Assembly: GCF_905171765.1 (NCBI RefSeq)
Contig: NC_053392.1
Coordinates: forward strand, 502,182,556-502,246,555
Direction: 5' to 3'
Length of the DNA stretch: 64,000 nucleotides
From: Bufo bufo
Taxonomy: Eukaryota > Chordata > Amphibia > Anura > Bufonidae
The position numbers and the translations under genes are program-made. How positions within the stretch are numbered: position 1 is the first letter of the stretch; every line of letters starts with the position of its first letter. The notes beneath the pieces are model-generated. The model was not told where the DNA came from and did not search any database. It saw nothing but the letters and a program-made list of their open reading frames with translations. Below are positions 23,171 through 34,760 of this stretch, one piece after another.

Positions 23171-24000
23171 GCAAGGTACTGTGCAACACTATAGGAGTGG
23201 TGGGCAGTGGGCACAGTACAGTCAGTGGGCCTGACACTCACTGGCAGGCAACTGCAATTATATTACAGAGCAAAAATTAAATGACTTTTTTATCTGCAAG
23301 GTACTGTGCCACCCTATATGAGTGGTGGGCAGTGGGCACAGTACAGTCAGTGGGCCTGACACTCACTGGCAGGCAACTGCAATTATATTACAGAGCAAAA
23401 ATTAAATGACTTTTTTATCTGCAAGGTACTGTGCCACCCTATATGAGTGGTGGGCAGTGGGCACAGTACAGTCAGTGGGCCTGGCACTCACTGGCAGGCA
23501 ACTGCAATTATATTACAGAGGAAAAATATAATGACTTTTTTATCTGCAAGGTACTGTGCCACCCTATATGAGTGGTGGGCAGTGGGCACAGTACAGTCAG
23601 TGGGCCTGACACTCACTGGCAGGCAACTGCAGTTATATTACAGAGAAAAATTTAAATGACCTTTTTATCTGCAAGGTACTGTGCCACCCTATATGAGTGG
23701 TGGGCAGTGGGCACATTACAGTCAGTGGGCCTGACACCCACTGGGGGGCAACTGCAATTATATTACAGAGGAAAAATTCAATGACTTTTATCTGCAAGGT
23801 ACTGTGCCACCCTATATAAGTGGTGGGCAGTGGGCACAGTACAGTCAGTGGGCCTGACACTCACTGGCAGGCAACTGCAATTATATTACAGAGGAAAAAT
23901 TAAATGACTTTTTTATCTGCAAGGTACTGTATATGAGTGGTGGGCACACAGTACAGTCTGTGGGCCTGTGGCCTCTCACACACGGGCAGGCAACTGCAAT
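23171..24000 (-). repeat. Seven 125-bp tandem repeats upstream of hAT-B transposase
   Basis: The landmark GCAAGGTACTGTG recurs at 23171, 23296, 23421, 23546, 23671, 23794 and 23919, giving a period of 125 bp (once 123). Units are nearly identical, including GTGGGCAGTGGGCACAGTAC and CACTCACTGGCAGGCAACTG. They lie between the terminus and the start of the transposase, where promoter or transposase-binding repeats would sit. Confidence 0.95.
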
Positions 24001-24445
24001 ATATATATAGAAAAAAGAAATAAAAGCAGACTGATGTACCAGCCCTAAAAAGGGCTTTTTGGGGTGCTGTCAGGACGCTGTCCTTACAGCAGATGAGTCT
24101 TTGAGGACTGGAGTGGACACAGAACACTGGCCTAGCTAACGCTTTCCCTATTAATTCAGCAGCAGCAGCAGCACTCTCCCTGCTCTAACTAACACTGCAG
24201 CTTCAGAATGGATCTAAGAGGGCTACCGTCCTTGCTTTTTTATAGGAGGTGGGAGGGTCTGGGAGGGAGGGTATGCTGATTGGCTGGAATGTGTCTGCTG
24301 ACTGTGAGGTACAGGGTCAAAGTTTGCTCAATGATGACATATAGGGGGCGGACCGAACATCGCATATGTTCGCCCGCCGCGGCGAACCCGCACAAGCGAT
24401 GTTCGCCGGGAACTGTTCGCTGGCGAATAGTTCGGGACATCTCTA

Positions 24446-25147
24446 CCTATCAAACACATTTGAGAAAACGACCACAGCAAAGTACACTTTGCTGAAGTAA
24501 CCCAGCTTTCCGTGATTCTTTTTATCTCAACCATCTAAGCATTCTGAGTGACATACACACCCCGTCCCGTACTTTAGCAGACAGTAAATATTCGGTACTA
24601 TCAGACAATGGACACTTACCACTTAATCCCTAGCTATTTCCAGTACTGCTGCCCTGGTCCATACATCAAGTCTGTGTTTACAGGCTGACCCGTATACCGC
24701 TTAAAGGGCTCTTGGCTGTAGTCTCTATATCTTGAATAGCTAGTGGTCTAAGTGTGTGATTTTAATAGAGAGGAAAAAGACACTGCCAAACACCTTTGGT
24801 AGTGGCGTATCTCTCGGGAGAAGAAAAGGATTGGGGATTGAAATTCAAAATGGTTGATCCTTCAGGAGTTTCCCATACACATTAGGTGGTCAACCGGCCC
24901 CACTATTCAAAAATAGTTTAGTTTGTATGAAGGCCTTTATTTACTAGTATAGTCTTCTTTACAATCTGCTCTGAGAGGCGATCTAAGGGAATTTGGACAT
25001 AAGGAAAAAGGTTATCAACCTATGGCCTCCATCAAACACAATATTTGTTCTGGTGCTTTTTGGGCCAAAAAGACCTAAATAAAACCTGACTTGATTAGTG
25101 TTTTTGAGGGATTTTTGCCCATGTAGCTTGTTTTACTACCTGGCATT
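24446..25147. other. No recognised feature
   Basis: There are 700 bp without gene-like frames, tandem arrays or terminal repeats that I can identify. No continuation of hAT-A is visible here. Confidence 0.5.
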
Positions 25148-25150
25148 TTA

Positions 25151-25659
25151 GGCTACTTTCACACCTGCGTTTAGGTCGGATCCGTCTGGTATGTGCCCAG
25201 ACGGATCCGCACCTATAATGCAAACGTTTAGATCCGTTCAGAACGGATCCGTTTGCATTACCATGAACAAAAAAAAAAAAAAAAAAATATTTTTTTTTTT
25301 TTTTTTTTGTTCATGATAATGCAAACGGATCCGTTTTGACTTTACATTGAAAGTCAATGGGAGACGGATCCGTTTGAAAATTGAGCCATATTGTGTCAAC
25401 TTCAAACGGATCCGTCCCCAGTCTGGACGGATCCGTTTGCCTCCGCACGGCCAGGCGGACACCTGAACGCTGCAAGCTGCGTTCAGGTGTCCGCCTGCTG
25501 AGCGGAGCGGAGGACAAACGGAGCCAGACTGATGCATTCTGAGCGGATCCGCATCCATTCAGAATGCATTAGGGCTGGACGCATCCGTTCGGGGCCGCTT
25601 GTGAGAGCCTTCAAACGGAACTCACAAGCGGAGCCCCGAACATTAGTGTGAAAGTAGCC
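25151..25659. mobile_element. PIF/Harbinger-like MITE 1
   Basis: The terminal inverted repeats GGCTACTTTCACAC and GTGTGAAAGTAGCC are flanked by TTA on both sides (25148-25150 and 25660-25662). The interior is dense in palindromic GGATCC motifs (AACGGATCCGTTT) and contains an A-run/T-run palindrome at about 25268-25308. It is non-coding. The 3-bp TWA duplication indicates PIF/Harbinger mobilisation. Confidence 0.85.
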
Positions 25660-25670
25660 TTACATTGTAA

Positions 25671-26168
25671 GGCTACTTTCACACTAGCGTTCGGAGCGGA
25701 TCCGTCTGATGTTTCATCAGACGGATCCGCTCCGATAATGCAGACGTTTGTATCCGTTCAGAACGGATGCGTCTGCATTAAAACTTAGAAAATTTTCTAA
25801 GTGTGAAAGTTGTCTGAGCGGATCCGTTCAGACTTTACATTGAAAGTCAATGGGGAACGGATCCGCTTGAAGATTGAGCCATATTGTGTCATCTTCAAGC
25901 GGATCCGTCCCCATTGACTTACATTGTAAGTGTGGACGGATCCGCTCGCCTCCGCACGGCCAGGCGGACACCCGAACGCTGCAAGCAGCGTTCAGGTGTC
26001 CGCTCACTGAGCGGAGCGGAGGCTGAACGCTGGCAGGCGGATGCATTCTCAGTGGATCCGCCTCCACTGAGAATGCATTGGGGCCAGACGGATGCGTTCG
26101 GGGCCGCTCGTGAGCCCCTTCAAACGGTGCGCACGAGCGGACACCCGAACGCTAGTGTGAAAGTAGCC
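25671..26168. mobile_element. PIF/Harbinger-like MITE 2
   Basis: It has the same terminal repeats as MITE 1 and TAA on both sides (25668-25670 and 26169-26171). It belongs to a related but distinct subfamily: the interior uses GCGGATCCG where MITE 1 uses ACGGATCCG. It apparently inserted into an older copy whose right half follows directly. Confidence 0.85.
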
Positions 26169-26171
26169 TAA

Positions 26172-26410
26172 GTCTGGACGGATCCGTTTGCCTCAGCACG
26201 GCCAGGCGGACACCTGAACGCTGCAAGCTGCGTTCAGGTGTCTGCCTGCTGAGCGGAGCGGAGGACAAACGGAGCCAGACTGATGCATTCTGAGCGGATC
26301 CGCATCCATTTAGAAAGCATTAGGGCTGGACGGATCCGTTCGGGGCCGCTTGTGAGCCCCTTCAAACGGAACTCACAAGCGGAGCCCCGAACGCTAGTGT
26401 GAAAGTAGCC
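26172..26410. mobile_element. Right half of a third MITE
   Basis: This matches the MITE 1 interior from GTCTGGACGGATCCG to the right terminal repeat GTGTGAAAGTAGCC and is followed by TTA. The left half is missing. MITE 2 sits exactly at a TAA preceding it, so MITE 2 probably inserted into this copy. Confidence 0.8.
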
Positions 26411-26413
26411 TTA

Positions 26414-27040
26414 ATTGCATTTTTTGTGGAAAATATGTGTCCCGTGTAATCTGACTTCCGTTGTAGTGCCATATGGTAAACAAAAAAAACATTGGTAATA
26501 AACATCAGCAAAAATGCTATTGAAAAAACATTAACAATGTACTTGTGCACATGTGTATTTTTTAAAGCCTAAAAAAAAAAGTGTCCTAGGGGAGAAAAAT
26601 GCCAGTCAATGAGGAAAAAATGACAGACTCAAAGGATGCTAAGGTTTGAAAAAAAATGCATTGACCCAAAAAATGCAGCTTAAGAGTGAGCCATTAAAAG
26701 CATTAACCTTTCCATTGTCTGGGAGTAGGGGCATGATCAACAAGTATGTTTTGTCCTGGATTGGACTTTTCGCTAAATCGCCTTTCCTTTAATGCGATAA
26801 AATACTGGCAGTTTGCAGCCACCATTACGTATCTATTAAACTCCCCCTAGGGATTGGTACCCAGGTGTGTAGCTATAATTTATAGTGGCCCAATAGCGTA
26901 ATAAGATGGGAGGCCCCAAAGAAAATGAGAACATCAAGAAGCAATTAAAGGTATGTATTATAGTGCCATATATCAGAAAACCAAGATTATGGCAAAAATA
27001 GACCATAGTGTTTCCCCACAAAAAGTACAATGTTCTTTCA
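26414..27040. other. No recognised feature
   Basis: AT-rich DNA with A-runs and no plausible gene or repeat boundary. Confidence 0.45.
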
Positions 27041-27910
27041 CCTGATAACCTCTGGGCCCCATAGCAAGGCGATCTCTAATAAGACGGGTCCTAACACTAA
27101 AGCTCACCTGTTGGGTGCCATAACAGCGACCATGAAATCCAGGAAATGTAGGTCCCACATGCATGCTGGGCCCCTGTTGATCCATATCTGTGTGGAGCCA
27201 AAATGGCCTACATGGAATCCAGGGACTATAAATACCAGCATGCATGCTGAGCAAACTATATACTCAAGCTAATTAAAATCAGCCTGTGAGGCAGAAGAGG
27301 CTAGGGAGTGCACGACCCTGCATATGGGAGTCAGCCACTACTCCCATATATAATACTACAAACACAAAAAAGGGGGGTCAGCACATCCCAATGCGTAGGT
27401 GCACGTCGCAGTGTGGCTGCAAATATACATTTGACAAACACATAGGGCAACAGCACTCTACAAACCAAAGGTAGAGTACAAAAGTATATTACATAGTAAA
27501 TGCTATGCTAATAACTTAGAGATGCTTAGCAAATACATTTTGTGCAAAATCATTTAATTAGCTTGAGTATATAGTTTGCTCAGCATGCATGCTGGTATTT
27601 ATAGTGCCTTTATTCCATGTAGGCTATTTTGGCTCCACACAGATATGGATCAACAGGGGCCCAGCATGCATGTGGGACCTGCATTTCCTGGATTTCATGG
27701 TCACTGTTATGGCACCCAACAGGTGAGCTTTAGTGTTAGGACCCGTCTTATTAGAGATCGCCTTGGCGTGCGGCAGACGGGCTCAAATGATTTTGTACAA
27801 AATGTATTTGCTAAGCATCTCTAAGTTATTAGCATAGCATTTACTATGTAATATACTTTAGTACTCTACCTTTGGTTTGTAGAGTGCTGTTGCACTATGT
27901 GTTTGTCAAG
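27040..27910. repeat. Two interleaved long inverted repeats
   Basis: Arm Y (about 27050-27275) is repeated inverted at about 27555-27776. Arm X (about 27425-27560) is repeated inverted at about 27783-27905. Order is Y, spacer (27277-27424), X, Y-inverted, X-inverted. Both pairs are well conserved over more than 120 bp, for example GCATGCATGCTGGTATTTAT against its complement. No transposase is present. It may be a snap-back MITE or a TPRT insertion with inverted 5' part. Confidence 0.8.
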
Positions 27911-29694
27911 TGTAAAAATATATGACATTGGATGAAATTGATGGAGAAATAGTTAGGTTGGCTGGTGCTTCTAATAAGAATTTATCTCAGTGATAATTTC
28001 CAAATCATCCAATGTGTCGCACATAGTCTCTATTACTGTATATTATACAAAAATAATGGGACTGGCTTCATGTTTACAGGCAAAAAAAAAATACTCATAC
28101 AAAACACAAATAACTCATAAGCCAGCAAATTGCTCACCAGTTCTACCAGGCAGAATAGGCTCTTGCCAAGGAGGTATAAATAGGTTCCGCTGTGTAAAGA
28201 ATATCAATTTGGTTTCTGAATATTGAAGTATAAATCTCCCTTCTGCATAAATTTGAAGCATAAATCCATGTAGCCTTCACAGTGCTAAGAAATTCATAAC
28301 TACCAAAGAATAAAAAACACGAAAAAATAGTCACATTAAGAAGGAGAAATTGTAGATGAAACAAATTATTGAAATTAAAGTATGCAAATTATTTAAAAAA
28401 GTTAATTTAGAATTTTTGATGTTAATTTACATTTGCAAGCCATTACTTTAATTAAAGAAGTAGTTATTTTTCTCTAAATAAGGAAGCATAGGCTCTTATC
28501 AACCCTTTGTCGCACCATACGTTTGTCGCTTCATGGTTTGAGCTATCTTTGCCCACTATGATATACAGTTATGTCGTGTGGCATACAGCTGACACTCTTT
28601 TACATTCTGTCTTCTGTGTATTCTATGTGATGCAGCTTAAGCCTGTCTCCCCTACCTGCTGCTTGTTATGTTTTTTTTTCCTTGTCAGCCCTTATGGCGG
28701 GGCACGTGTGTTGAGAAGGTGGTGAGGATGATGGAAAAGTAGGAAGCTAAGATGTCTGTTTGTCAAACTCTGCAGAGACAAGATATGGCTGAAAGAAATC
28801 ATCATGGTGGTCTGGTCTGATGAGGAAAGAGAGCATCTACATCAGAGGAGATGTCACTGGATATAACAGGTATGTGGCACTAAATAATCCTTTATGTTTT
28901 GTAACGCTGTATGTAATGTGTTCCAAGTATGTCTTTAACAGTACTGCTGGAGGTAAGGGGTTAGGTTGGGAATTTGGCATGGGGGGGTTCCATTTTAATT
29001 TTTGCCTCAGGCAGTAGAAAGGCTAGGTGCACCCCTGCCCCTTGTAACAAAGCACTGAGGGAAGCCTTTAGCTTCGCCCCTGCCTTAGGGACCTAGGTGG
29101 ACCTTGTGAGTCCGCACATAAGGATGCAATGATGAACTCAGACTCTGTAGTTCAAATGAAGCAGGCATTTACTCACCAAGGGGCAACTAGCAGGACAGTT
29201 ATAGCAGTCATTAAAGAGGCAACACGTGTGGTGGTAATAGGACTTAGTTTTGAGGAAATAGGCATGAGAATTACATTCTCTCATAGAGGGCACAGGATTA
29301 GTGATTATATGCAACAGTTTTTGCTAGAATTGGCTAGAATTTTCATCAGAGGCACTTAGCTAGGTAATTACACTTCATGGCACAGGCAACAAACTTGTTG
29401 GTTACAGTAACAAGAAAACAAACTCTGATTTGATGCAGGCGTATTAGCGGGCAACTACTTAACAGGACCTGCTTTACTCACAGGTCTTTTGCTGTGTGTT
29501 GGAGAGAACAAGGCTTTGCTCACAGGTCTCTGGCTGTTTGCCATGGCTCACCCAGCTTCTCTGGCTTGGATCTGGTCCAAAACCAATCTCAGGCACCAGG
29601 GCCGTGCCAACCAATACAAGGACTCTTAGCAATTCCAGAGTTAAGCTTATATTAGAAGCGCAGATCATCCAGGCGATTGTCGGGAATGAAGCGT
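27911..29694. other. No recognised feature
   Basis: There is 1.8 kb with only short chance frames. No tandem array, terminal repeat or conserved protein motif was seen. Confidence 0.45.
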
Positions 29695-30004
29695 TAGTGA
29701 TGGGCGAACATCTGCCAGGACGGTTCGCAAACGCGATAGCGCAAATGCGATTAAATGTTCGCAAACCGCAAATTCGCGGCGGGTCCCATTCATTTTAATG
29801 GCAGGCGAACCTAAAAAACCTTCAGCTCATATTTGCAGCCAAGAAATAACTACTAGAAGTGCATAAATAGTCCCACAACATGGACAGTGACATACCAAAT
29901 GTATTTTTCGAATTTGCAATCTCCATAAAAAAAAATTTCAATGCAAAATATTGCCAATATAATTTTCGCGTACGCGCATGGGCAAATGCACTATACAGTA
30001 CCCA

Positions 30005-30290
30005 AATGCACCGCAATTTGTGGACAGCACATCGCCGGCACTATAATAGAAAATGCCTAATCTTGTCTGCAATTGCGGACAAGAATAGGACTTGTTCTAT
30101 ATTTTTGCAGAAACGGAAGCACAGATGCGGAAGTGCGGATCCGCAAATGTGGATGTGGATCCGCAAATGCGGATGTGGATCCGCAAATGCGAATGCGGAC
30201 AGCACATTCCGGCCCTATTGAAAATAAATGGGTCTGCACCCGTTCCGCAAAATTGCAGAACGGATGCGGACCCATTTTGCGGACGTGTGA
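30005..30290 (-). mobile_element. Harbinger-like MITE, degraded, with local triplication
   Basis: This is the reverse complement of the family at 33899-34185: GCCGGCACTA, CTTGTCTGCAATTGCGGACA and GCGGACGTGTGAATGG are recognisable. A short unit ending GGATCCGCAAATG is repeated about three times in the middle (30130-30195). The termini are decayed. Confidence 0.7.
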
Positions 30291-30686
30291 ATGGAAAAGA
30301 TATCCCTCAAAATGAAAATAAATTAAATTCTTAAAGTTAAGCAAAACGCATAGATGTGGTAAGCAATAACTAGTGCTCGGCGGCACAAAATCAGGTGCTA
30401 GGCGGCACCAAATCAGAAACCATATGTCCTACCACAATCCGGGGGGTTCCAGTGCACATCGATGAATCCAGGAGGGAAAGCAAAAAAACATCTATCCCTG
30501 GACTAGATGATGATGTGGTATTCAAGGACAGGTTGGGCAAAGAACTGTCCCTGATAATGCCCTACAGGGGAGTGCTATTCTGGCCCTAATAGCCTAATCA
30601 CAGACCACCCGCCCTGATAAGAGCGGCCCCGTCTGGAACCTTACCCTATATAAAAAGGGCCCTCACTTCCAGGTGATCACTATATA

Positions 30687-31060
30687 CAGGTGAAACTCGA
30701 AAAATTTGAATATCGTGCAAAAATCCATTTATTTCAGTAATGCAAATTAAAAGGAATTGCATTAATGCAGCTTAAAATTTTTATTTTGTGAAAAGGTTCA
30801 ATATTCTAGGCTTAAAGTGTCACACTCTAGTCAGCTAATTAATCCATACCCCCTGAGCAAAGGGTACCTCAAAATTATGACTTTGGAGTTTTCATAAGCT
30901 GTAAGTCATAATCATCCAAATTATAACACTTAAAGGCTTGAAATATCTCACTTTGCATGTAATGAGTCTATCTCATATATTAGTTTCACCTTTTAAGTTG
31001 CATTACTGAAATACTGTAAATGAACTTTGCAGAATATTCAAATTTTTCAAGTTTCACCTG
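30687..31060. mobile_element. Tc1/mariner-type MITE
   Basis: The 374-bp element begins CAGGTGAAACTCGAAAAATT and ends AATTTTTCAAGTTTCACCTG, flanked by TA (30685-30686 and 31061-31062). The two ~28-bp ends are inverted repeats. There is no coding capacity; it looks like a deletion derivative of a Tc1/mariner element. Confidence 0.88.
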
Positions 31061-31494
31061 TAGATCTATGTGTTTTTGACTCATTATAAAAGTATATTAT
31101 AAGTATATTGCACCCCTCTGTGTATCACACATATCGATAGCACACCTATGCTAGTGCTTAAAATGACTTTTGTGGCCCTATTAGCTAGGGTTTGGTGTCC
31201 CTAACAGCCTGTCCCTGCTCCACACAGCAACCTCTCCCTACACTGGCAAAACACTGAATGTAAAATGGCGGCCAGATCAGGTTTATTTATAAGGTAGGGG
31301 GTATGTCCATGTGCTGAAATGTCTCAATTGGCTGTCCTGTACCACCTGATGGATGTGTCATGGGTCAAAGTTCTTCACAATGTAAAAGAATATGGCGGGC
31401 GCAAATTTCTGCATATGTTCACATGTTCGGCAAATCGCAAACACGCAAAGTTCACCGCGAAACGACCGCCGGACGAACCGCAAGGCCATCTCTA

Positions 31495-33650
31495 CTCGTC
31501 AGCGGAGGAGACTGCTGCTATTACAAGCAGCAATCTATTACACTGTATGGGGAGTAGCAATCGCTAATGCCATCGCTTGTCCCTATAATGAATCATTGTT
31601 ATTATGAGGCTCGTGTGATGCCAGTCTCCTATGCTCCCATAACTGTCCTCACAAAGCATTTAAAGCTACATTATAGTTTATTATCAACATGCATTGATTT
31701 ATATATATATTGTCATGCAAATAAAGTGCATATTTATCACTGAAAAATATAGACATTATCAACAACATACAATTCATGGATACATGGCGGATGTGATTTG
31801 GCTAAGTGGTTTGTTTTCTGACACCTGCTGTCCATAATGAAAGAAAGGGTTTGCCTCAAGAGAGGGGCCCTAGCCTTGGAAAGTACTTCAGCTCTGTGGC
31901 ATCTCTTGAACTCTCCCTGGCCCTTGGAAATCCAGGGGAGGAGTGGAGATGTTGTGCTTAGGCCACACACATATCCACAACAGGTCTTGAAGGCAAACAG
32001 CCTCTGGCATGTTAGAACAATTTACAGTATATAAGGAAAGTTGGCTAGTCAAGATGCAAAGTAGAGTTGGGTGTGCACAGTGGCTGGATGATTTGCCAGT
32101 CCCCCATTGTTTTGCCCTGGAAAGCAGAAAAACTGGGTCCCAGGGCCAGGGAGGTGCTTTAGAGGCCCAGGGCTAGGTATTGGTGAGATGGGTCATCCCC
32201 CAGTCCTACAGTCTTGGAGAGTGTGTGGATACTTAAGCAGGGCCAACTGCTGAGACCTCTGGTGTCTTCAGAGGTCTGGGGTCAGGAAGCAGTTTGAAGC
32301 CTCAGAGGGGTGCGTAGGAACTGACACCAGCCCATTTGTAGGCAGGAAAAAGAACAGAATGATTTCTCAAATAATCAGTTTTAGAATGCTTCAGAATATT
32401 TGTGCTATTTTCATTTACAGGATCTTGATGTTATCATGGAATACTTAAAATAGGCTCAACCAATTAAATAAGGCCACCTGTCATAATAGTGATAGTTGGT
32501 CCCCTTAGTGGGTTGGATCTAATTTATTATGTGTATTGTTGATGCAGTTAATTATTTCACTGGCATAGATACAATTAGAGGCAATTATCATGAATGAATC
32601 ATTCATTCCACATCATTTTTTGCTCTGTTGGCCTGTGTAAAGGGCCTTTAGTGGTGCTTTAACCCAAAGAGTGATTGGCGGCACCTTTACACAAGGCAAT
32701 TATCGGGAAGAAGCATTCCTTATAATTGCCACATTCATTTGCCTGTATAAAGGAACCTTTTGAATACTAGAAATGGGTGGAGGCACAATAAATTAGATCA
32801 AACCCTAATAAATAGAGGCTAAGGGTTTAAAAAGCTGACCCCAAAGAGGCCTTAAGTACTTGCCTAAACTAAATGACAGTATCTAGTTGAATACGTTGGA
32901 CAAATTACTACTAAGCAGCTTCTTATTACCATTTTGTATTGTATTGATATATTATTGATGCACTTTAGAAAATAAATTGTAAAACTTGATACTAATAACA
33001 TTTACAGCCATATAGTTCCTGTTTGCCGCTGGAAAACAAAATCAAGTGCTATTCCTGATCAATCTAAGCTTGAAAAGAAATGAGATGAAGAAATGCATTA
33101 ACAATTCAGCAAGCTTTTCAATGATTCTGCAGTACCAGATCTGGAAAACCTCCAAAATGAATGGTAATAAAGAAAACCTTTACCTGCAGACTGTTCTTTT
33201 AAGCAAACATGTATTCTAATTTCCCAGTTTTCAGCAAACATCTTATTCACAATGCATCTAGATGAATACGAGTCTCAGATGAATGGATTCCTATTGGAGA
33301 AGCCCATACTGCCTTACTTTCATGTGTGATATTTCCTTTGTCCTTGCAAATGTTTCCATTCCTAAGGAACAATAGAACTTGTTTCATGCTTCAGTTAAAA
33401 CGCCGTATAGACCTGTGAAGCCAATTTTAAGCACAGAATCGGAGTACACAGCCCATTGCAATCCAATGTTTATGTGCAGAGGTAAATTTGATGTCGCTAA
33501 ATACGTAGATAGGTGAAACTTGCAATTCATATGTATGAGATGTTGCATACGGAAATAAAACCAGTGCAGAGAACGTTTTGGAAGTCAGCTGCTAATATAT
33601 CTGTCATAGAGCCATGAATAAAGAATTAAGAGGTGTGTGAATAAAAAAAA
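31495..33650. other. No recognised feature
   Basis: This is 2.1 kb without gene-like frames. The 31.8-32.4 kb part is less AT-rich but has no conserved coding signal. Confidence 0.45.
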
Positions 33651-33659
33651 AAACAACAC

Positions 33660-34760
33660 CAGTGATTTTCTGTTTTCATTTTTCGTTCCCTGCCTTTACA
33701 GAGCCATAACTTTTTTATTTTTCCGGTCACATAGCTGTGTAAGGGCTTGTTTATTGCGGCTGTACTTTTTAATGGCACCATTTACTATTGCATAAAATGT
33801 GGTGGGAAACTGGAAAAAAAATACAAATGGGGTGGAATTGGAAAAAAACACAATTCCGCCACAGTTTTATGGGTTTTATTTTTTGACGGCATTCCTTAGG
33901 CCCCATTCACACGTCCGCAATTTCGTTCCGCATTTTGCGGAATGGAATTGCAGACCCATTCATTTCTATGGGGCAGCATACGGAATTGCGGACCCGCACT
34001 TCCGGGTCCGCAATTCCGTTCCCCCCAAAAATAGAACATGTCCTATTCTTGTCCGCAATTGCGGACAAGAGTAGGCATATTCTATTAGTGCCGGCAATGT
34101 GCGGTTTGCAAAATGCGGAACGCAAATTGCCGCTGTCCATGATTTGCGGATCCGCAAAACACATTACGGACGTCTGAATGGAGCCTTATGCTGTAAAACT
34201 GATTTGATACTTTCATTCTTCAGGTCAGTACAATTATGGAGATACCACATTCATATAGTTTTTCTTGTGTTTGATTACTTATTATCATTATGTTTACAGA
34301 GCTCTGTGGGTGCTCTTTTTGTGGGACAATCTATAGTTTTTATTGATATGATTTTGGAATGCATACAACATTTTGATCACTTTTTATTTAATATTTTTTG
34401 GTAGGTGACGACAAAAAAATGGTGAATCGGTCATTTAAATTTTTTTACCATTATTCCATTCTCCATACGGGATAAATATTTTTATATTTTAATAGTATGG
34501 ACATTTTCAGGTTTGGTGATAACAATATTTGGGGTTTTTTAAATTGTTTATGTATTTATTTTTTATTTAAGGTAAAAAGGGTGATTTTAATTTTTGATTC
34601 TTTTTTTAAATATTTTTTGAAAACTTTAACTTTTTTTACTTTTTGTAAGTCACACGAGGTGACTATAACATGCAATCATTAGATTGCATCTTGCATTCTA
34701 TACTTCATATTTATGCATTATAGAATATAGGATTGAATTTATTCCAACGCTGTGCTGCCA
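33660..34760. repeat. AT-rich dispersed repeat split by a MITE
   Basis: The text (CAGAGCCATAACTTTTTTATT ... GAAAAAAACACAATTCCGCC ... GGAGATACCACATTCATATA) resembles a family that I recall as very common in frog genomes. The class was not determined. The MITE at 33899-34185 lies inside it. It has no coding capacity. Confidence 0.55.
33899..34185. mobile_element. PIF/Harbinger-like MITE, intact ends
   Basis: The 287-bp element starts GGCCCCATTCACACGTCCG and ends CGGACGTCTGAATGGAGCC. It is flanked by TTA on both sides (33896-33898 and 34186-34188). The interior holds palindromes such as TTGTCCGCAATTGCGGACAA. The TSD and outer bases place it with the MITEs at 25-26 kb mechanistically, though the interior differs. 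Confidence 0.88.

Larger units (their letters stand above)
18831..24445 (-). mobile_element. hAT-B, near full length, decayed
   Basis: The right end, read on the minus strand, starts TAGAGATGTCCCGAACTATT with dense sub-terminal GCGAACA/TTCGC motifs. The left end (18831-18890) has similar TTCGCGAACGGGCGAA motifs but a degraded terminus (GAATGTC). From the 5' side the order is terminus, seven 125-bp tandem repeats (23171-24000), BED-finger transposase (23012 to about 19960) and an AT-rich 3' region. I found no matching 8-bp TSD, so one edge may be rearranged. It abuts the truncated hAT-A. Confidence 0.8.
29695..31494 (+). mobile_element. hAT-D, non-autonomous, with nested MITEs
   Basis: The left end TAGTGATGGGCGAACA and the right end (read inverted) TAGAGATGGCCTTGCGG share a TAGWGATGG core and have sub-terminal CGCAAA/GTTCGC motifs. 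The interior is non-coding. Two younger elements lie inside (about 30005-30290 and 30687-31060). An 8-bp TSD could not be confirmed. Confidence 0.65.

Noticed and set aside
18831..24445. hAT-B as a clean insertion into hAT-A
   Set aside because: No matching 8-bp TSD was found, and hAT-A sequence does not resume after 24445, so a simple insertion cannot be claimed.
25268..25308. A-run/T-run palindrome as a poly-A retrotransposition mark
   Set aside because: It lies in the middle of MITE 1 at its symmetric centre, so it is an expanded palindrome tip, not a tail; length may also be affected by sequencing.
28507..28725. Small secreted or membrane protein gene
   Set aside because: The 72-codon frame is hydrophobic but isolated, has no family resemblance or splice context, and frames of this size occur throughout by chance.
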